Assembly (NCBI RefSeq): GCF_028802875.1 | Contig: NZ_JARAMP010000004.1 | Span: 62,001 to 126,000, forward strand | Origin: Seohaeicola sp024304985 | GTDB taxonomy: Bacteria; Pseudomonadota; Alphaproteobacteria; Rhodobacterales; Rhodobacteraceae | DNA: 64,000 nt | Direction: 5' to 3' | Shown: positions 33,725-41,457 of the stretch, one piece after another | Layout: every line of letters begins with the position of its first letter | How positions within the stretch are numbered: the stretch's first letter is position 1 | The notes under the pieces: model-generated | Seen by the model: the letters and a program-made list of their open reading frames with translations, nothing else | What the model was told of the DNA's origin: nothing | The model's database searches: none | Made by a program: the position numbers and the translations under genes

Positions 33725-34067
33725 CCGGGTGATCCGGTGAAGAGTCCGTGGCGTCTGCGACAGTGGCATGGATCGGGAAGATGCTGTCCATCCGCGTCAA
33801 ACGAAAGACCCGGTCCACGTTCGGCTGCAAATCGGCAAGGTGCAGTCGCCGCTCGCGTCCAAGATGCTTCATCACGGCAACGATGGATCCAAGGCCACTG
33901 GAATCGATGAAATCCACGCGGCCGAGATCAAGGATAACTGGCCCTGTGCCACCATCGGTCGCATGCCGTATCGCTTCCTTGAAGGCTATGGCGGCAACCG
34001 CGTCGATGCGGTCTTCCATGACCGTCACAACTGTCCATCCCCCCAGTTCCCGCGAGGTGAGTTGCAT
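33714..34067 (-). CDS. STAS-domain anti-sigma-factor antagonist (RsbV type)
   Basis: About 117 residues. The STAS core is clear: VDFIDSSGLGSIVAVMKHLGR, where the serine pair in DSSGLG is the usual phosphorylation site. The C-terminal tail beyond LTRMDSIFPIHATV is Asp/Ser rich. ATG 34067 is chosen because AAGGGA lies 9 bases upstream; ATG 34073 is possible. Its stop overlaps the HATPase gene. Divergent from the thiolase gene. Acts in the cytosol as the phospho-switch of the pair. Confidence 0.85.
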   Translation of the reverse strand: MQLTSRELGGWTVVTVMEDRIDAVAAIAFKEAIRHATDGGTGPVILDLGRVDFIDSSGLGSIVAVMKHLGRERRLHLADLQPNVDRVFRLTRMDSIFPIHATVADATDSSPDHPDDR

Positions 34068-34162
34068 CTTCATGAGTCCCTTTTGCATTTCGACCTCGCA
34101 AGGCTAGACGCGATTCCTTACCATCCGGTATGCAGAGGCCAGACATCAAAGGGAGACCACGC

Positions 34163-35335
34163 ATGAAGACCGTTGTGATTGCAGGAGCCGCACGCACGCC
34201 GATGGGCGGCTTTCAAGGTGTATTCGACGGGATCGAAGCCTCTGTTCTGGGTGGGGCGGCGATCAAGGCGGCTCTGGCCGATGCGGGGACATCCACGGTG
34301 GACGAGGTTCTGATGGGTTGCGTCCTGCCCGCCGGTCAGGGTCAGGCCCCTGCGCGGCAAGCAGGATTCGCCGGGGGGCTGGGTGAAGAGGTTCCTGCGA
34401 CCACACTGAACAAGATGTGCGGATCCGGCATGAAGGCCGCGATGATCGCCTATGACCAGATCGCGCTTGGCCATGCCGAAACGATGATCGCCGGCGGCAT
34501 GGAGAGCATGTCCAACGCCCCCTACCTTTTGCCCGCCATGCGCGGGGGGGCACGAATCGGGCATGGGCAAGTGATCGACCACATGTTCCTTGACGGGCTG
34601 GAAGACGCCTATGACAAAGGCCGCCTGATGGGCACCTTTGCCGAGGACTGCGCCGAAACTTTCCAATTTACCCGCGAGGCGCAGGACGCATATGCGCTGG
34701 CTTCCTTGTCCAATGCACTGGATGCGCAGAGGACCGGAGCCTTCGCCCGTGAGATCACGCCGGTGGCCTTGGCCACAAGGACCGGGCAGATCATGGTTGA
34801 ATCGGATGAGCAGCCCGCCAAGGCCAAGCCGGAAAAGATCCCTCAGTTGAAGCCCGCTTTCCGCAAGGATGGCACGGTCACGGCGGCCAACTCTTCCTCG
34901 ATTTCAGACGGAGCTGCCGCGCTTGTGCTGGCATCCGAGGATGCGGCGCGTGCGCAGGGTTTGAACATCCGCGCCCGGATCATGGGGCACGCCAGCCACG
35001 CGCAGGCACCGGGCCTGTTCACGACAGCCCCCGTCCCGGCTGCGCAGAAACTGCTCAAACGGCTGGGCTGGAGCGTGGATGACGTGGATCTGTGGGAGGT
35101 GAACGAGGCGTTCGCAGTGGTCCCCATGGCCTTCATGCAGGAAATGGGCATCCCCCGCGACAAGCTGAACGTGAATGGCGGCGCCTGCGCGCTGGGCCAT
35201 CCCATCGGTGCCTCTGGCGCGCGGATCATGGTCACACTGCTGAACGCGCTTGAAACGCGCGGCCTGAAACGCGGCGTGGCGGCCATCTGCATCGGCGGCG
35301 GCGAGGGCACGGCCATCGCCATCGAACGGGTCTGA
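34163..35335 (+). CDS. Acetyl-CoA acetyltransferase (thiolase)
   Basis: 390 residues. Condenses or cleaves acyl-CoA at the beta-keto position. All three catalytic regions are present: NKMCGSGMKA (nucleophile cysteine about 88), GGACALGHPIGASGAR (histidine about 348) and CIGGGEGTAIA (second cysteine near the C-terminus). Length and motifs fit the degradative/PHB-type acetyl-CoA acetyltransferase; which pathway is not clear from context. ATG 34163 follows AAGGGAG. The gene is followed by intergenic motif copy 4. Confidence 0.92.
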   Translation: MKTVVIAGAARTPMGGFQGVFDGIEASVLGGAAIKAALADAGTSTVDEVLMGCVLPAGQGQAPARQAGFAGGLGEEVPATTLNKMCGSGMKAAMIAYDQIALGHAETMIAGGMESMSNAPYLLPAMRGGARIGHGQVIDHMFLDGLEDAYDKGRLMGTFAEDCAETFQFTREAQDAYALASLSNALDAQRTGAFAREITPVALATRTGQIMVESDEQPAKAKPEKIPQLKPAFRKDGTVTAANSSSISDGAAALVLASEDAARAQGLNIRARIMGHASHAQAPGLFTTAPVPAAQKLLKRLGWSVDDVDLWEVNEAFAVVPMAFMQEMGIPRDKLNVNGGACALGHPIGASGARIMVTLLNALETRGLKRGVAAICIGGGEGTAIAIERV

Positions 35336-35347
35336 TCCCGGTTTCTT

Positions 35348-35363
35348 CTTGCCCGAAATATCC
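35348..35363 (+). repeat. Dispersed intergenic motif CTTGCYNNAAATAYYC, copy 4
   Basis: CTTGCCCGAAATATCC, 12 bases after the thiolase stop, immediately followed by two strong hairpins. Confidence 0.65.
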
Positions 35364-35370
35364 TCGGGGG

Positions 35371-35408
35371 CGTCGAACGCAGTTCGACGGTGGGGGCGGA
35401 AGCCCCCA
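35371..35408. repeat. Two adjacent hairpins beside motif copy 4
   Basis: First: CGTCGAAC-GCA-GTTCGACG (35371-35389, perfect 8-bp arms). Second: TGGGGGC-GGAA-GCCCCCA (35391-35408, perfect 7-bp arms). They end 25 bases before the next start, with no T run, so they are unlikely to be a simple terminator; processing, stability or a REP-like element are alternatives. Confidence 0.55.
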
Positions 35409-35432
35409 TTCCCTGCACCAGAAAGTCACGTC

Positions 35433-35891
35433 ATGCACGTCAATTACACCGACCTTGCCGCCACGATCAAAGCCCTGACCGAGGGTGAGAGCGACACCGT
35501 CGCCCTCATGGCCACCGTAGCCTGCGAGGTGCATCACAGCGACGACCGTTTCGACTGGACCGGGTTCTACCGTGTCACGGCCCCTGAGCTGTTGAAGATC
35601 GGCCCCTATCAGGGTGGACATGGCTGTCTTGTGATCCCGTTCTCGCGTGGCGTCTGCGGTGCCGCGGCGCGCACGGGGCAGGTGCAGATTGTCCCGGATG
35701 TCGAGGCGTTTCCGGGCCATATTGCCTGTTCCTCTTCAACCCGGTCGGAATTGGTGCTGCCGGTGTTCAGCGGCGCGGGCAAGTTGCTGGGGGTGTTCGA
35801 CATCGACAGCGATCAGCCGGATGCGTTTACCGAGGGTGACGCACAGGCGATTCAATCCATTCTAGCGGATGTTTTCAGGGATGCAGAGTGA
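35433..35891 (+). CDS. msrC: Free methionine-(R)-sulfoxide reductase (GAF-domain fRMsr)
   Basis: 152 residues, one GAF domain. Reduces free methionine-R-sulfoxide in the cytosol. Three cysteines C65, C75 and C99 (in GHGCLVIPF, GVCGAA and HIACSSSTRSE) have the same spacings (10 and 24) as the redox cysteines 84, 94 and 118 of E. coli fRMsr, which strongly supports the assignment. Cotranscribed possibly with the LysE exporter gene that starts 24 bases later. Confidence 0.88.
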   Translation: MHVNYTDLAATIKALTEGESDTVALMATVACEVHHSDDRFDWTGFYRVTAPELLKIGPYQGGHGCLVIPFSRGVCGAAARTGQVQIVPDVEAFPGHIACSSSTRSELVLPVFSGAGKLLGVFDIDSDQPDAFTEGDAQAIQSILADVFRDAE

Positions 35892-35915
35892 TGTCCTTCT
35901 GACCGCGCTGCTTGC

Positions 35916-36545
35916 ATGAGCCTTGAAGCTTGGGCCGTTTTTGCCCTGTTCTGGGTGGTCTTTGTCACCACGCCCGGACCGAACGCGGTAAATTGCATCA
36001 CCAACGGCATGACCCACGGGTTCACCCGCAGCCTTTGGGGCGTGCTGGGCATCCTGACGCAGGCGACACTGTTCCTGACCCTATCCGCACTGGGGGTTAC
36101 GGCCCTGATCGCGGCCTCACCGCAGGCCTTCGGTATCGCCAAGCTGGCAGGGGCGGCGGTGCTGATCTGGCTGGGCCTGCGCGGCTGGATCAATGCGGCC
36201 AAGCCAGCGCCTGTGGTCGCACCGCACGCGGGCTCGATCTACACGCGGGCCTTCATGATCGCCACGGTCAATCCCAAGAGCGTGGCTGGCTACCTTGCTG
36301 CTTTCAGCCAATTCGTGCAGCCGGATGTCCCCATTTGGACGCAGATGTGGGTGATCTTTCCCACCGCGCTTTTGATCACGGCGGGCAGCTACTGCACCTA
36401 TACCGCACTTGGCGCAGCCTTGGGTCGCGCTGCTCTGGGTGCCGTGTTCAACGTCTGGCTCAGGCGCGGCATGGCGCTGTGCTTCATCCTTTACGGTGTG
36501 CTTCTTGGCGTATCGGCGCCGCCCGCAGCGCCATCCGGGGCTTGA
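35916..36545 (+). CDS. LysE/RhtB-family amino acid exporter
   Basis: 209 residues with about six membrane helices. The N-terminal LFWVVFVTTPGPNAVNCITNGMTHG carries the conserved T-P-G-P-N of the family, and NPKSVAGYLAAFSQFV the mid-protein motif. Exports amino acids such as homoserine or threonine, or related metabolites; the exact substrate is unknown. Sits between fRMsr and a pseudouridine synthase gene in the same direction. Confidence 0.85.
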   Translation: MSLEAWAVFALFWVVFVTTPGPNAVNCITNGMTHGFTRSLWGVLGILTQATLFLTLSALGVTALIAASPQAFGIAKLAGAAVLIWLGLRGWINAAKPAPVVAPHAGSIYTRAFMIATVNPKSVAGYLAAFSQFVQPDVPIWTQMWVIFPTALLITAGSYCTYTALGAALGRAALGAVFNVWLRRGMALCFILYGVLLGVSAPPAAPSGA

Positions 36546-36576
36546 ACAAGCCCCACCGATGCGCCACTTGGGGCGG

Positions 36577-37224
36577 ATGGATAATGCCTATGACCCTCCG
36601 ACCGATCCCCTGAGCATCCTGCACGAAGATCACGAGATCATCGTTCTGGACAAGCCTGCCGGACTGTTGTCCGTGCCGGGGCGTGGGCCGGAGCTGGCCG
36701 ATTGCCTGATCACGCGGTTGCAGGTGATTCACCCGCAGGCGCTGCTGGTGCATCGGCTGGACCGTGACACATCGGGCGTGATCGTTTTTGCGCTGACCCC
36801 CCACGCCCAGCGCAACCTTTCCCTGCAGTTCGAGGAAAAGCGAACGAAAAAGACCTATCAGGCGCGTCTGGAGGGTTTGCTGGAACCGCGCGAAGGCACC
36901 GTCGATCTGCCCTTGATCGTGGATTGGGAAAATAGGCCCCGCCAAATGGTCTGCCACACCACAGGTCGCCCGGCACAAACGGACTGGCGTGTGTTACGGC
37001 ACGAAGGCGACACGACTCGGGTGCGGCTGTTCCCGCGCACGGGGCGCACCCATCAGCTGCGGGTGCATATGCTGGCTCTGGGGCATGTGATCCTTGGCGA
37101 CACGATCTATGCCAGTGGTCAGGCGGTGGATCACCCGCGCCTGATGCTTCATGCCGAGGAATTGCGCCTGAGCCATCCCGACACCGGGCGCGGCATGAGT
37201 TTCCGCGCGCCTGTGCCGTTCTGA
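36577..37224 (+). CDS. RluA-family pseudouridine synthase
   Basis: 215 residues from ATG 36577. Isomerises uridine in rRNA or tRNA. The catalytic aspartate is in VHRLDRDTSGVIVFAL (near residue 65), and RTGRTHQLRVHMLALGHVILGD and HAEELRLSHPDTG are typical C-terminal motifs. The short length without an S4 domain resembles RluA (which acts on both 23S rRNA and tRNA). The ATG lies 31 bases after the LysE-type stop. Confidence 0.88.
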   Translation: MDNAYDPPTDPLSILHEDHEIIVLDKPAGLLSVPGRGPELADCLITRLQVIHPQALLVHRLDRDTSGVIVFALTPHAQRNLSLQFEEKRTKKTYQARLEGLLEPREGTVDLPLIVDWENRPRQMVCHTTGRPAQTDWRVLRHEGDTTRVRLFPRTGRTHQLRVHMLALGHVILGDTIYASGQAVDHPRLMLHAEELRLSHPDTGRGMSFRAPVPF

Positions 37225-37236
37225 GGGGTCAGGGGA

Positions 37237-38223
37237 TCAGACCAGGCCGGCCTGTTTGAATAGCGTCTTCAGATCCGCTTCGGGGCGCGCGCCGAAATGG
37301 CCAATGACCTCGGCCGCTGCCACACAGCCCATACGGCCCGACACTTCAAGGTCCTGCCCGGTCGCCATGCCATAGATGAATCCGGCCGCGAATTGGTCGC
37401 CTGCGCCTGTGGCATCGACGGGCACGATTTCGGTCACCGGAACGGTCACGGTCTGTTCGCCCTGCACCAGCACCACGTCGTGGCCCGACCGCGTGCAGAC
37501 GATCAAGCCGGACTCGGACGCGGCTTGTTCCAAGGCTGTGCCCAGATCATCCGTCTCGTAGAGCGATTTCCATTCATGCTCGTTGCCGATCACATAATCC
37601 AGTGACCGGACAAGCCGCCGGAAATCGGTGCGGTGACGATCGACGCAGAAGGGGTCGGAGAGCGCGATCCCGGCCTTGCCGCCACCTTTGCGGCACGCGG
37701 CGGCGGCGGCCTCAAAAGCCTCTTTCCCCTTGGGTTTGTCGTAGAGATAGCCTTCAAGAAACAGGATCTTTGCCTTGCCCGCCACATCGGCAGGCACGTC
37801 ATCGGGGCCGAGTTCGGCGGAAATGCCGAGATAGGTGTTCATCGACCGCTCGCCATCGGGCGAGACAAAGATCATGCTGCGCGACGTGGGCAACTCGCCG
37901 CCCTTGACCGGATCATTCACGAAGTCCGTGCCCCCCTTGGCCATTTCATCCGCATAGAAACGGCCCAGCGCATCATCGTGCACGCGGCCGATAAAGGCCG
38001 TTTCAAGCCCAAGATTGCCAAGACCTGCCAGCGTATTGGCCACCGAGCCGCCGGGTGCCTGACGGCGGTTCTCCATCGCGCCATAAAGAAGTTCGCCGCG
38101 TTCACGCTCGACAAGCTGCATGATGCCTTTCTGAATACCCATCAGGTCCAGAAAACTGTCGTCGGACTGGCTGATGACATCGACGATGGCGTTGCCGATA
38201 CCGACAACCTGATAGGTCTTCAT
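37237..38223 (-). CDS. PfkB-family carbohydrate/adenosine kinase
   Basis: 328 residues. Ribokinase-like fold: GGSVANTLAGLGNLGLETAFIGRVHDD at the N-terminus and the catalytic DATGAGDQFAAGFIYGMATG (base aspartate near residue 275). Close in style to adenosine-kinase-like members of alphaproteobacteria, so nucleoside or sugar phosphorylation is expected; the substrate is not certain. The start overlaps the nth stop (ATGA), indicating translational coupling to DNA repair gene nth, with no obvious functional link. Confidence 0.82.
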   Translation of the reverse strand: MKTYQVVGIGNAIVDVISQSDDSFLDLMGIQKGIMQLVERERGELLYGAMENRRQAPGGSVANTLAGLGNLGLETAFIGRVHDDALGRFYADEMAKGGTDFVNDPVKGGELPTSRSMIFVSPDGERSMNTYLGISAELGPDDVPADVAGKAKILFLEGYLYDKPKGKEAFEAAAAACRKGGGKAGIALSDPFCVDRHRTDFRRLVRSLDYVIGNEHEWKSLYETDDLGTALEQAASESGLIVCTRSGHDVVLVQGEQTVTVPVTEIVPVDATGAGDQFAAGFIYGMATGQDLEVSGRMGCVAAAEVIGHFGARPEADLKTLFKQAGLV

Positions 38224-38864
38224 GGGGTCTTCTCCTCAAACGGGCACAGATCACGGATCAGGCAAGCGTTACATTTGGGTTTGCGCGCAACACAGGTATA
38301 GCGACCATGCAGGATCAGCCAGTGATGCGCGTGATGCTGGAAATCAGCGGGGATATTGTCCTCGATCGCGCGTTCTACGGCGGTCACGTCCTTGCCGGGG
38401 CAGATCCCGGTGCGGTTGCCAACGCGGAAGATATGGGTGTCCACCGCCTGCGTGGGCATGCCCCACCACATGTTCAGCACGACATTGGCGGTTTTGCGCC
38501 CCACGCCAGGCAGGGATTCAAGGGCTGCGCGGGAATTGGGCACCTCCCCGCCATAGTCGTCCACAAGGATACGGCTGAGTTTGATGACGTTCTTGGCCTT
38601 GTTGCGGAAGAGGCCGATGGTCTTGATATGCTGGATCAGACCTTCCTCGCCAAGATCCAGCATTTTCTGCGGCGTATCGGCGATCTTGAACAATTCCCGC
38701 GTTGCCTTGTTCACGCCGATATCGGTGGCCTGCGCGCTGAGCGCGACGGCGACCACGAGCGTATAGGCATTCACATGCTCCAACTCTCCCTTGGGTTCGG
38801 GATCAGCCGCCTGAAAGCGGGTGAAGATCGCACGCAGCGTATGGTAATCGAGTTGTCTGACCAT
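38220..38864 (-). CDS. nth: Endonuclease III (oxidised pyrimidine glycosylase)
   Basis: 214 residues. Removes oxidised pyrimidines and nicks the abasic site. Helix-hairpin-helix LESLPGVGRKTANVVLN with the catalytic lysine at the K of GRKTA, the conserved aspartate in AVDTHIFRV, and the 4Fe-4S ligands C-x6-C-x2-C-x5-C in CVARKPKCNACLIRDLC near the end. ATG 38864 is used; the frame extends upstream but the family starts here. Coupled to the PfkB-type gene. Confidence 0.93.
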   Translation of the reverse strand: MVRQLDYHTLRAIFTRFQAADPEPKGELEHVNAYTLVVAVALSAQATDIGVNKATRELFKIADTPQKMLDLGEEGLIQHIKTIGLFRNKAKNVIKLSRILVDDYGGEVPNSRAALESLPGVGRKTANVVLNMWWGMPTQAVDTHIFRVGNRTGICPGKDVTAVERAIEDNIPADFQHHAHHWLILHGRYTCVARKPKCNACLIRDLCPFEEKTP

Positions 38865-39000
38865 GTCCGGTCTATGCCCTGACCGGCCCATCCGGGCAAG
38901 GGCCAAGGCATCGCATCCGCCCAGCTTGCGCGAAAGCGCAACATTCGGGTCGCGATAGCCGCCAAAGCTGCGTTAGGATCGACCCGACACATCAGGATAG

Positions 39001-39873
39001 ATGCAGATGACACGCGAAACCACAGCCTCCCTTTCCATCACGGACAAAGATGCCGACGGCTATCATTATCACGTCATGCGCCGCGCCATCGAGATCATCG
39101 ATGCGGCGGACAGCCCTTTGGCATTGGATGATCTGGCCGCGCGGATGGGGATGAGTGCGGCGCATTTCCAGCGGCTTTTTTCCGCGTGGGTCGGGGTCTC
39201 GCCCAAGCGGTATCAACAGTATCTGGCGCTGGATCATGCCAAGCGGTTGCTGACCGACCGTATGACGACACTGGAGGCCGCTGAAACGGCGGGGCTGTCG
39301 GGCACCGGACGGTTGCATGATCTTTTCCTGCGGTGGGAGGCCATGAGCCCCGGTGAATTCGCCAAGCGGGGCGAGGGGTTGCAGATCAATTATGGCTGGT
39401 TCACGAGTCCTTTTGGCGAGGTTCTGGCGATGGGCACCGAGCGCGGCCTCTGCGGTCTGGCCTTTACCGAAGAGACAGGTCGGGATGCCGCAATGGCCGA
39501 TATGACTGCGCGTTGGCCCGCAGCCGGTTATCACCATGCGCCGGATGCCGTGGCCCCTTGGGTCACTGCGGCCTTTGGTGGCGGCGGCGAGTCGGCGCTG
39601 CATTTGATCGGCGCCCCTTTCCAGATCAAGGTTTGGGAGGCGCTGCTGTCCATCCCGTCAGGTCATGTCACCACATATTCCGACATCGCCGGAGCCATCG
39701 GCCATCCCCGGGCGGTTCGCGCCGTGGGCACGGCCGTGGGGCGCAATCCGGTCAGTTGGCTGATCCCTTGTCATAGGGCGCTGCGAAAATCGGGGGGGCT
39801 GGGTGGCTATCACTGGGGCCTTCCGGTCAAACGCGCGATGCTGGCCTATGAATCCGCGCGGGTGGACGCCTGA
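39001..39873 (+). CDS. Ada-like protein: AraC HTH plus O6-methylguanine methyltransferase
   Basis: 290 residues with two domains: an AraC-type helix-turn-helix region (about 22-122, LALDDLAARMGMSAAHFQRLFSAWVGVSPKRYQQYLALDHAKRLL) and an O6-alkylguanine-DNA alkyltransferase domain (about 170-285) with the acceptor cysteine C257 in LIPCHRAL. E. coli Ada has in addition an N-terminal zinc-cysteine methylphosphotriester sensor; that part is absent here, so methylation cannot be sensed in the same way. The gene repairs alkylated guanine and may regulate transcription by another signal. ATG 39001 as the first good start; single-gene unit. Confidence 0.88.
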   Translation: MQMTRETTASLSITDKDADGYHYHVMRRAIEIIDAADSPLALDDLAARMGMSAAHFQRLFSAWVGVSPKRYQQYLALDHAKRLLTDRMTTLEAAETAGLSGTGRLHDLFLRWEAMSPGEFAKRGEGLQINYGWFTSPFGEVLAMGTERGLCGLAFTEETGRDAAMADMTARWPAAGYHHAPDAVAPWVTAAFGGGGESALHLIGAPFQIKVWEALLSIPSGHVTTYSDIAGAIGHPRAVRAVGTAVGRNPVSWLIPCHRALRKSGGLGGYHWGLPVKRAMLAYESARVDA

Positions 39874-39946
39874 CGATGTAAGGGCTGGATTGATCACGAT
39901 TGCGGGACAATGGGCGATTTTCTGCCAAGTCCGATATTTCCTTGGG

Positions 39947-40004
39947 TTGGGAGGGAACGAAGCTTGGGTTATAAGCGTTACAGATCTGAACATTCAGACG
40001 TAAC
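39947..40004 (+). promoter_or_regulatory. Promoter and 5'-leader hairpin of the OmpA-family lipoprotein
   Basis: -35-like TTGGGA (39947-39952), 16-base spacer, -10-like TTATAA (39969-39974). Immediately after, a hairpin spans 39977-40004: TCTGAA-CA-TTCAGA inside outer arms GTTAC/GTAAC. It ends 3 bases before AGAGG, the ribosome-binding site, so it could control start of translation or protect the mRNA 5' end. Confidence 0.45.
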
Positions 40005-40017
40005 CAAGAGGCATCAC

Positions 40018-40680
40018 ATGACCCGAGCTCAAAAACCCCTTCTGCTGCTGGCTGGCCTTTCGCTGGTAGCCGTGACCGCTTGCACCGAACCGACCGGCAC
40101 AGGTGACCCGAACGACCCGAACCGCAACACCCGTCAGGGTGCCGTCGTTGGCGGGATGCTGGGCGCGGCCACAGGCGCGCTGGTAAGTGACAACCGTGCA
40201 CGTGGTGCCGTGATCGGCGGTATTCTGGGTGCAGGCACCGGTGCCATCGTCGGCAACAACCTGGACAAGCAGGAAGCCGAACTGCGCCGGGATCTGGGCA
40301 ACCAGGCGCGCATCACCAATACAGGCGACCGCCTGATCGTGTCGATGCCGCAGGACATCCTGTTCGCCACGGACAGCGCCACGCTGCGTTCGGATCTGCA
40401 GGGTGATCTGCGCACCATCGCCAGCAGCCTGAACAGCTATCCCGACACCACGATTCAGGTGGTGGGCCACACCGACAACACGGGTGCTGCCTCCTATAAT
40501 CAGCAGCTTTCCGAGCGTCGTGCCAATGCAGTTGCAGGCGTGCTGATCAGCAGCGGAGTGTCGGGCGGTCGGATCCGCACCTTCGGCGCGGGCGAAGATC
40601 AGCCCATCGCGTCGAACCTGACACCAGAAGGTCGCGCGCAGAACCGCCGCGTCGAGATCGTGATTGTTCCCAACGGCTGA
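40018..40680 (+). CDS. OmpA-family lipoprotein with glycine zipper
   Basis: 220 residues. Lipoprotein signal with lipobox VTAC (cysteine about 21), a glycine-rich zipper region (about 43-82, GAVVGGMLGAATGALVSDNRARGAVIGGILGAGTGAIVGNN) that may insert in the membrane, then a C-terminal OmpA peptidoglycan-binding domain (about 115-220, FATDSATLRSDLQ, VVGHTDNTGAASYNQQLSERRANAV, NRRVEIVI). Links outer membrane to cell wall, as in YiaD-like proteins. AGAGG lies 7 bases before ATG. Followed by an intrinsic terminator. Confidence 0.92.
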   Translation: MTRAQKPLLLLAGLSLVAVTACTEPTGTGDPNDPNRNTRQGAVVGGMLGAATGALVSDNRARGAVIGGILGAGTGAIVGNNLDKQEAELRRDLGNQARITNTGDRLIVSMPQDILFATDSATLRSDLQGDLRTIASSLNSYPDTTIQVVGHTDNTGAASYNQQLSERRANAVAGVLISSGVSGGRIRTFGAGEDQPIASNLTPEGRAQNRRVEIVIVPNG

Positions 40681-40706
40681 TCCGCCGGAACTGGTCAACG
40701 AAATAG

Positions 40707-40735
40707 AACGCCCCGCCTGATTGGCGGGGCGTTTT
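40707..40735 (+). terminator. Intrinsic terminator of the OmpA-family gene
   Basis: Perfect 10-bp stem ACGCCCCGCC/GGCGGGGCGT with a 5-base loop, followed by TTTT; outer AT pairs extend the symmetry. 27 bases after the stop. Confidence 0.85.
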
Positions 40736-40875
40736 CTATTCTGCCGGATCAAGAATGCACTTCAACAGAGCAGCGTGCAGTCGATCACAGCGCCTGTGCG
40801 CCTGCATGACTTGTCCACGCGGTCCGATGGGTTAGGTGTGACCTATCCTGTTCAACAGTTTTGAAGGTGCCCTAA

Positions 40876-41421
40876 ATGTCGCAACCCGTTCTTCTGGGCC
40901 TGTCCGGATCGCTACGCGCCGGATCGTTCAACCGTAAACTTCTGGCCGAGGCAGCGCGACTGTTCGGTGAGGCAGAGTTTATGGAGGGCGATCTGAACCT
41001 GCCGCTCTACAACGGTGATCTGGAGGATGCAGAAGGCATCCCCGCCGCGGTTCAAAAGCTGGCAGACCAGATTGCCGCTGCCGATGCTGTCGTAATTTCA
41101 ACGCCCGAATACAACAAGGGCATTTCCGGAGTGATGAAAAATGCGCTGGATTGGGTCAGCCGCACCAAGGGGTCGCCCTGGTCGGGCAAGCCGGTGGCAA
41201 TTCTGTCCGCCACCGCTGGCCGCGCGGGAGGGGAGCGCGCGCAGGTGATGCTGCGCAACTGCATGGTCGCGTTTCGTCCCCGCATCCTGCAGGGGCCCGA
41301 GATGTTGCTGGCGCAGACCTCGGAGCAATTCGACGAGAACGGTCACCTGAAGGGCGAGATCTACATCAAGACCCTGACGGATCTGATGGCCGCCCTACGA
41401 GCGGAAATTGCGCGCGGCTGA
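40876..41421 (+). CDS. NADPH-dependent FMN reductase (chromate/quinone reductase-like)
   Basis: 181 residues with the flavodoxin-like fold: GLSGSLRAGSFNRKLL (phosphate-binding loop, about 8-23), STPEYNKGISGVMKNALDWVSR (about 75-96) and KPVAILSATAGRAGGERAQ. This is the YieF/ArsH-type family; it reduces quinones, chromate or azo compounds with NAD(P)H and FMN in the cytosol. Substrate not determined. It ends convergent with lolA. Confidence 0.88.
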   Translation: MSQPVLLGLSGSLRAGSFNRKLLAEAARLFGEAEFMEGDLNLPLYNGDLEDAEGIPAAVQKLADQIAAADAVVISTPEYNKGISGVMKNALDWVSRTKGSPWSGKPVAILSATAGRAGGERAQVMLRNCMVAFRPRILQGPEMLLAQTSEQFDENGHLKGEIYIKTLTDLMAALRAEIARG

Positions 41422-41432
41422 TATGGTCTTCG

Positions 41433-41457
41433 GAAGGCGGGTTCAGCGCCCGCCTTC
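41433..41457. terminator. Perfect 9-bp hairpin over the lolA 3' end
   Basis: GAAGGCGGG-TTCAGCG-CCCGCCTTC lies 12 bases after the FMN-reductase stop and covers the last codons of lolA. No T run follows on either strand, so it may end or protect both convergent transcripts only partly. Confidence 0.4.
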
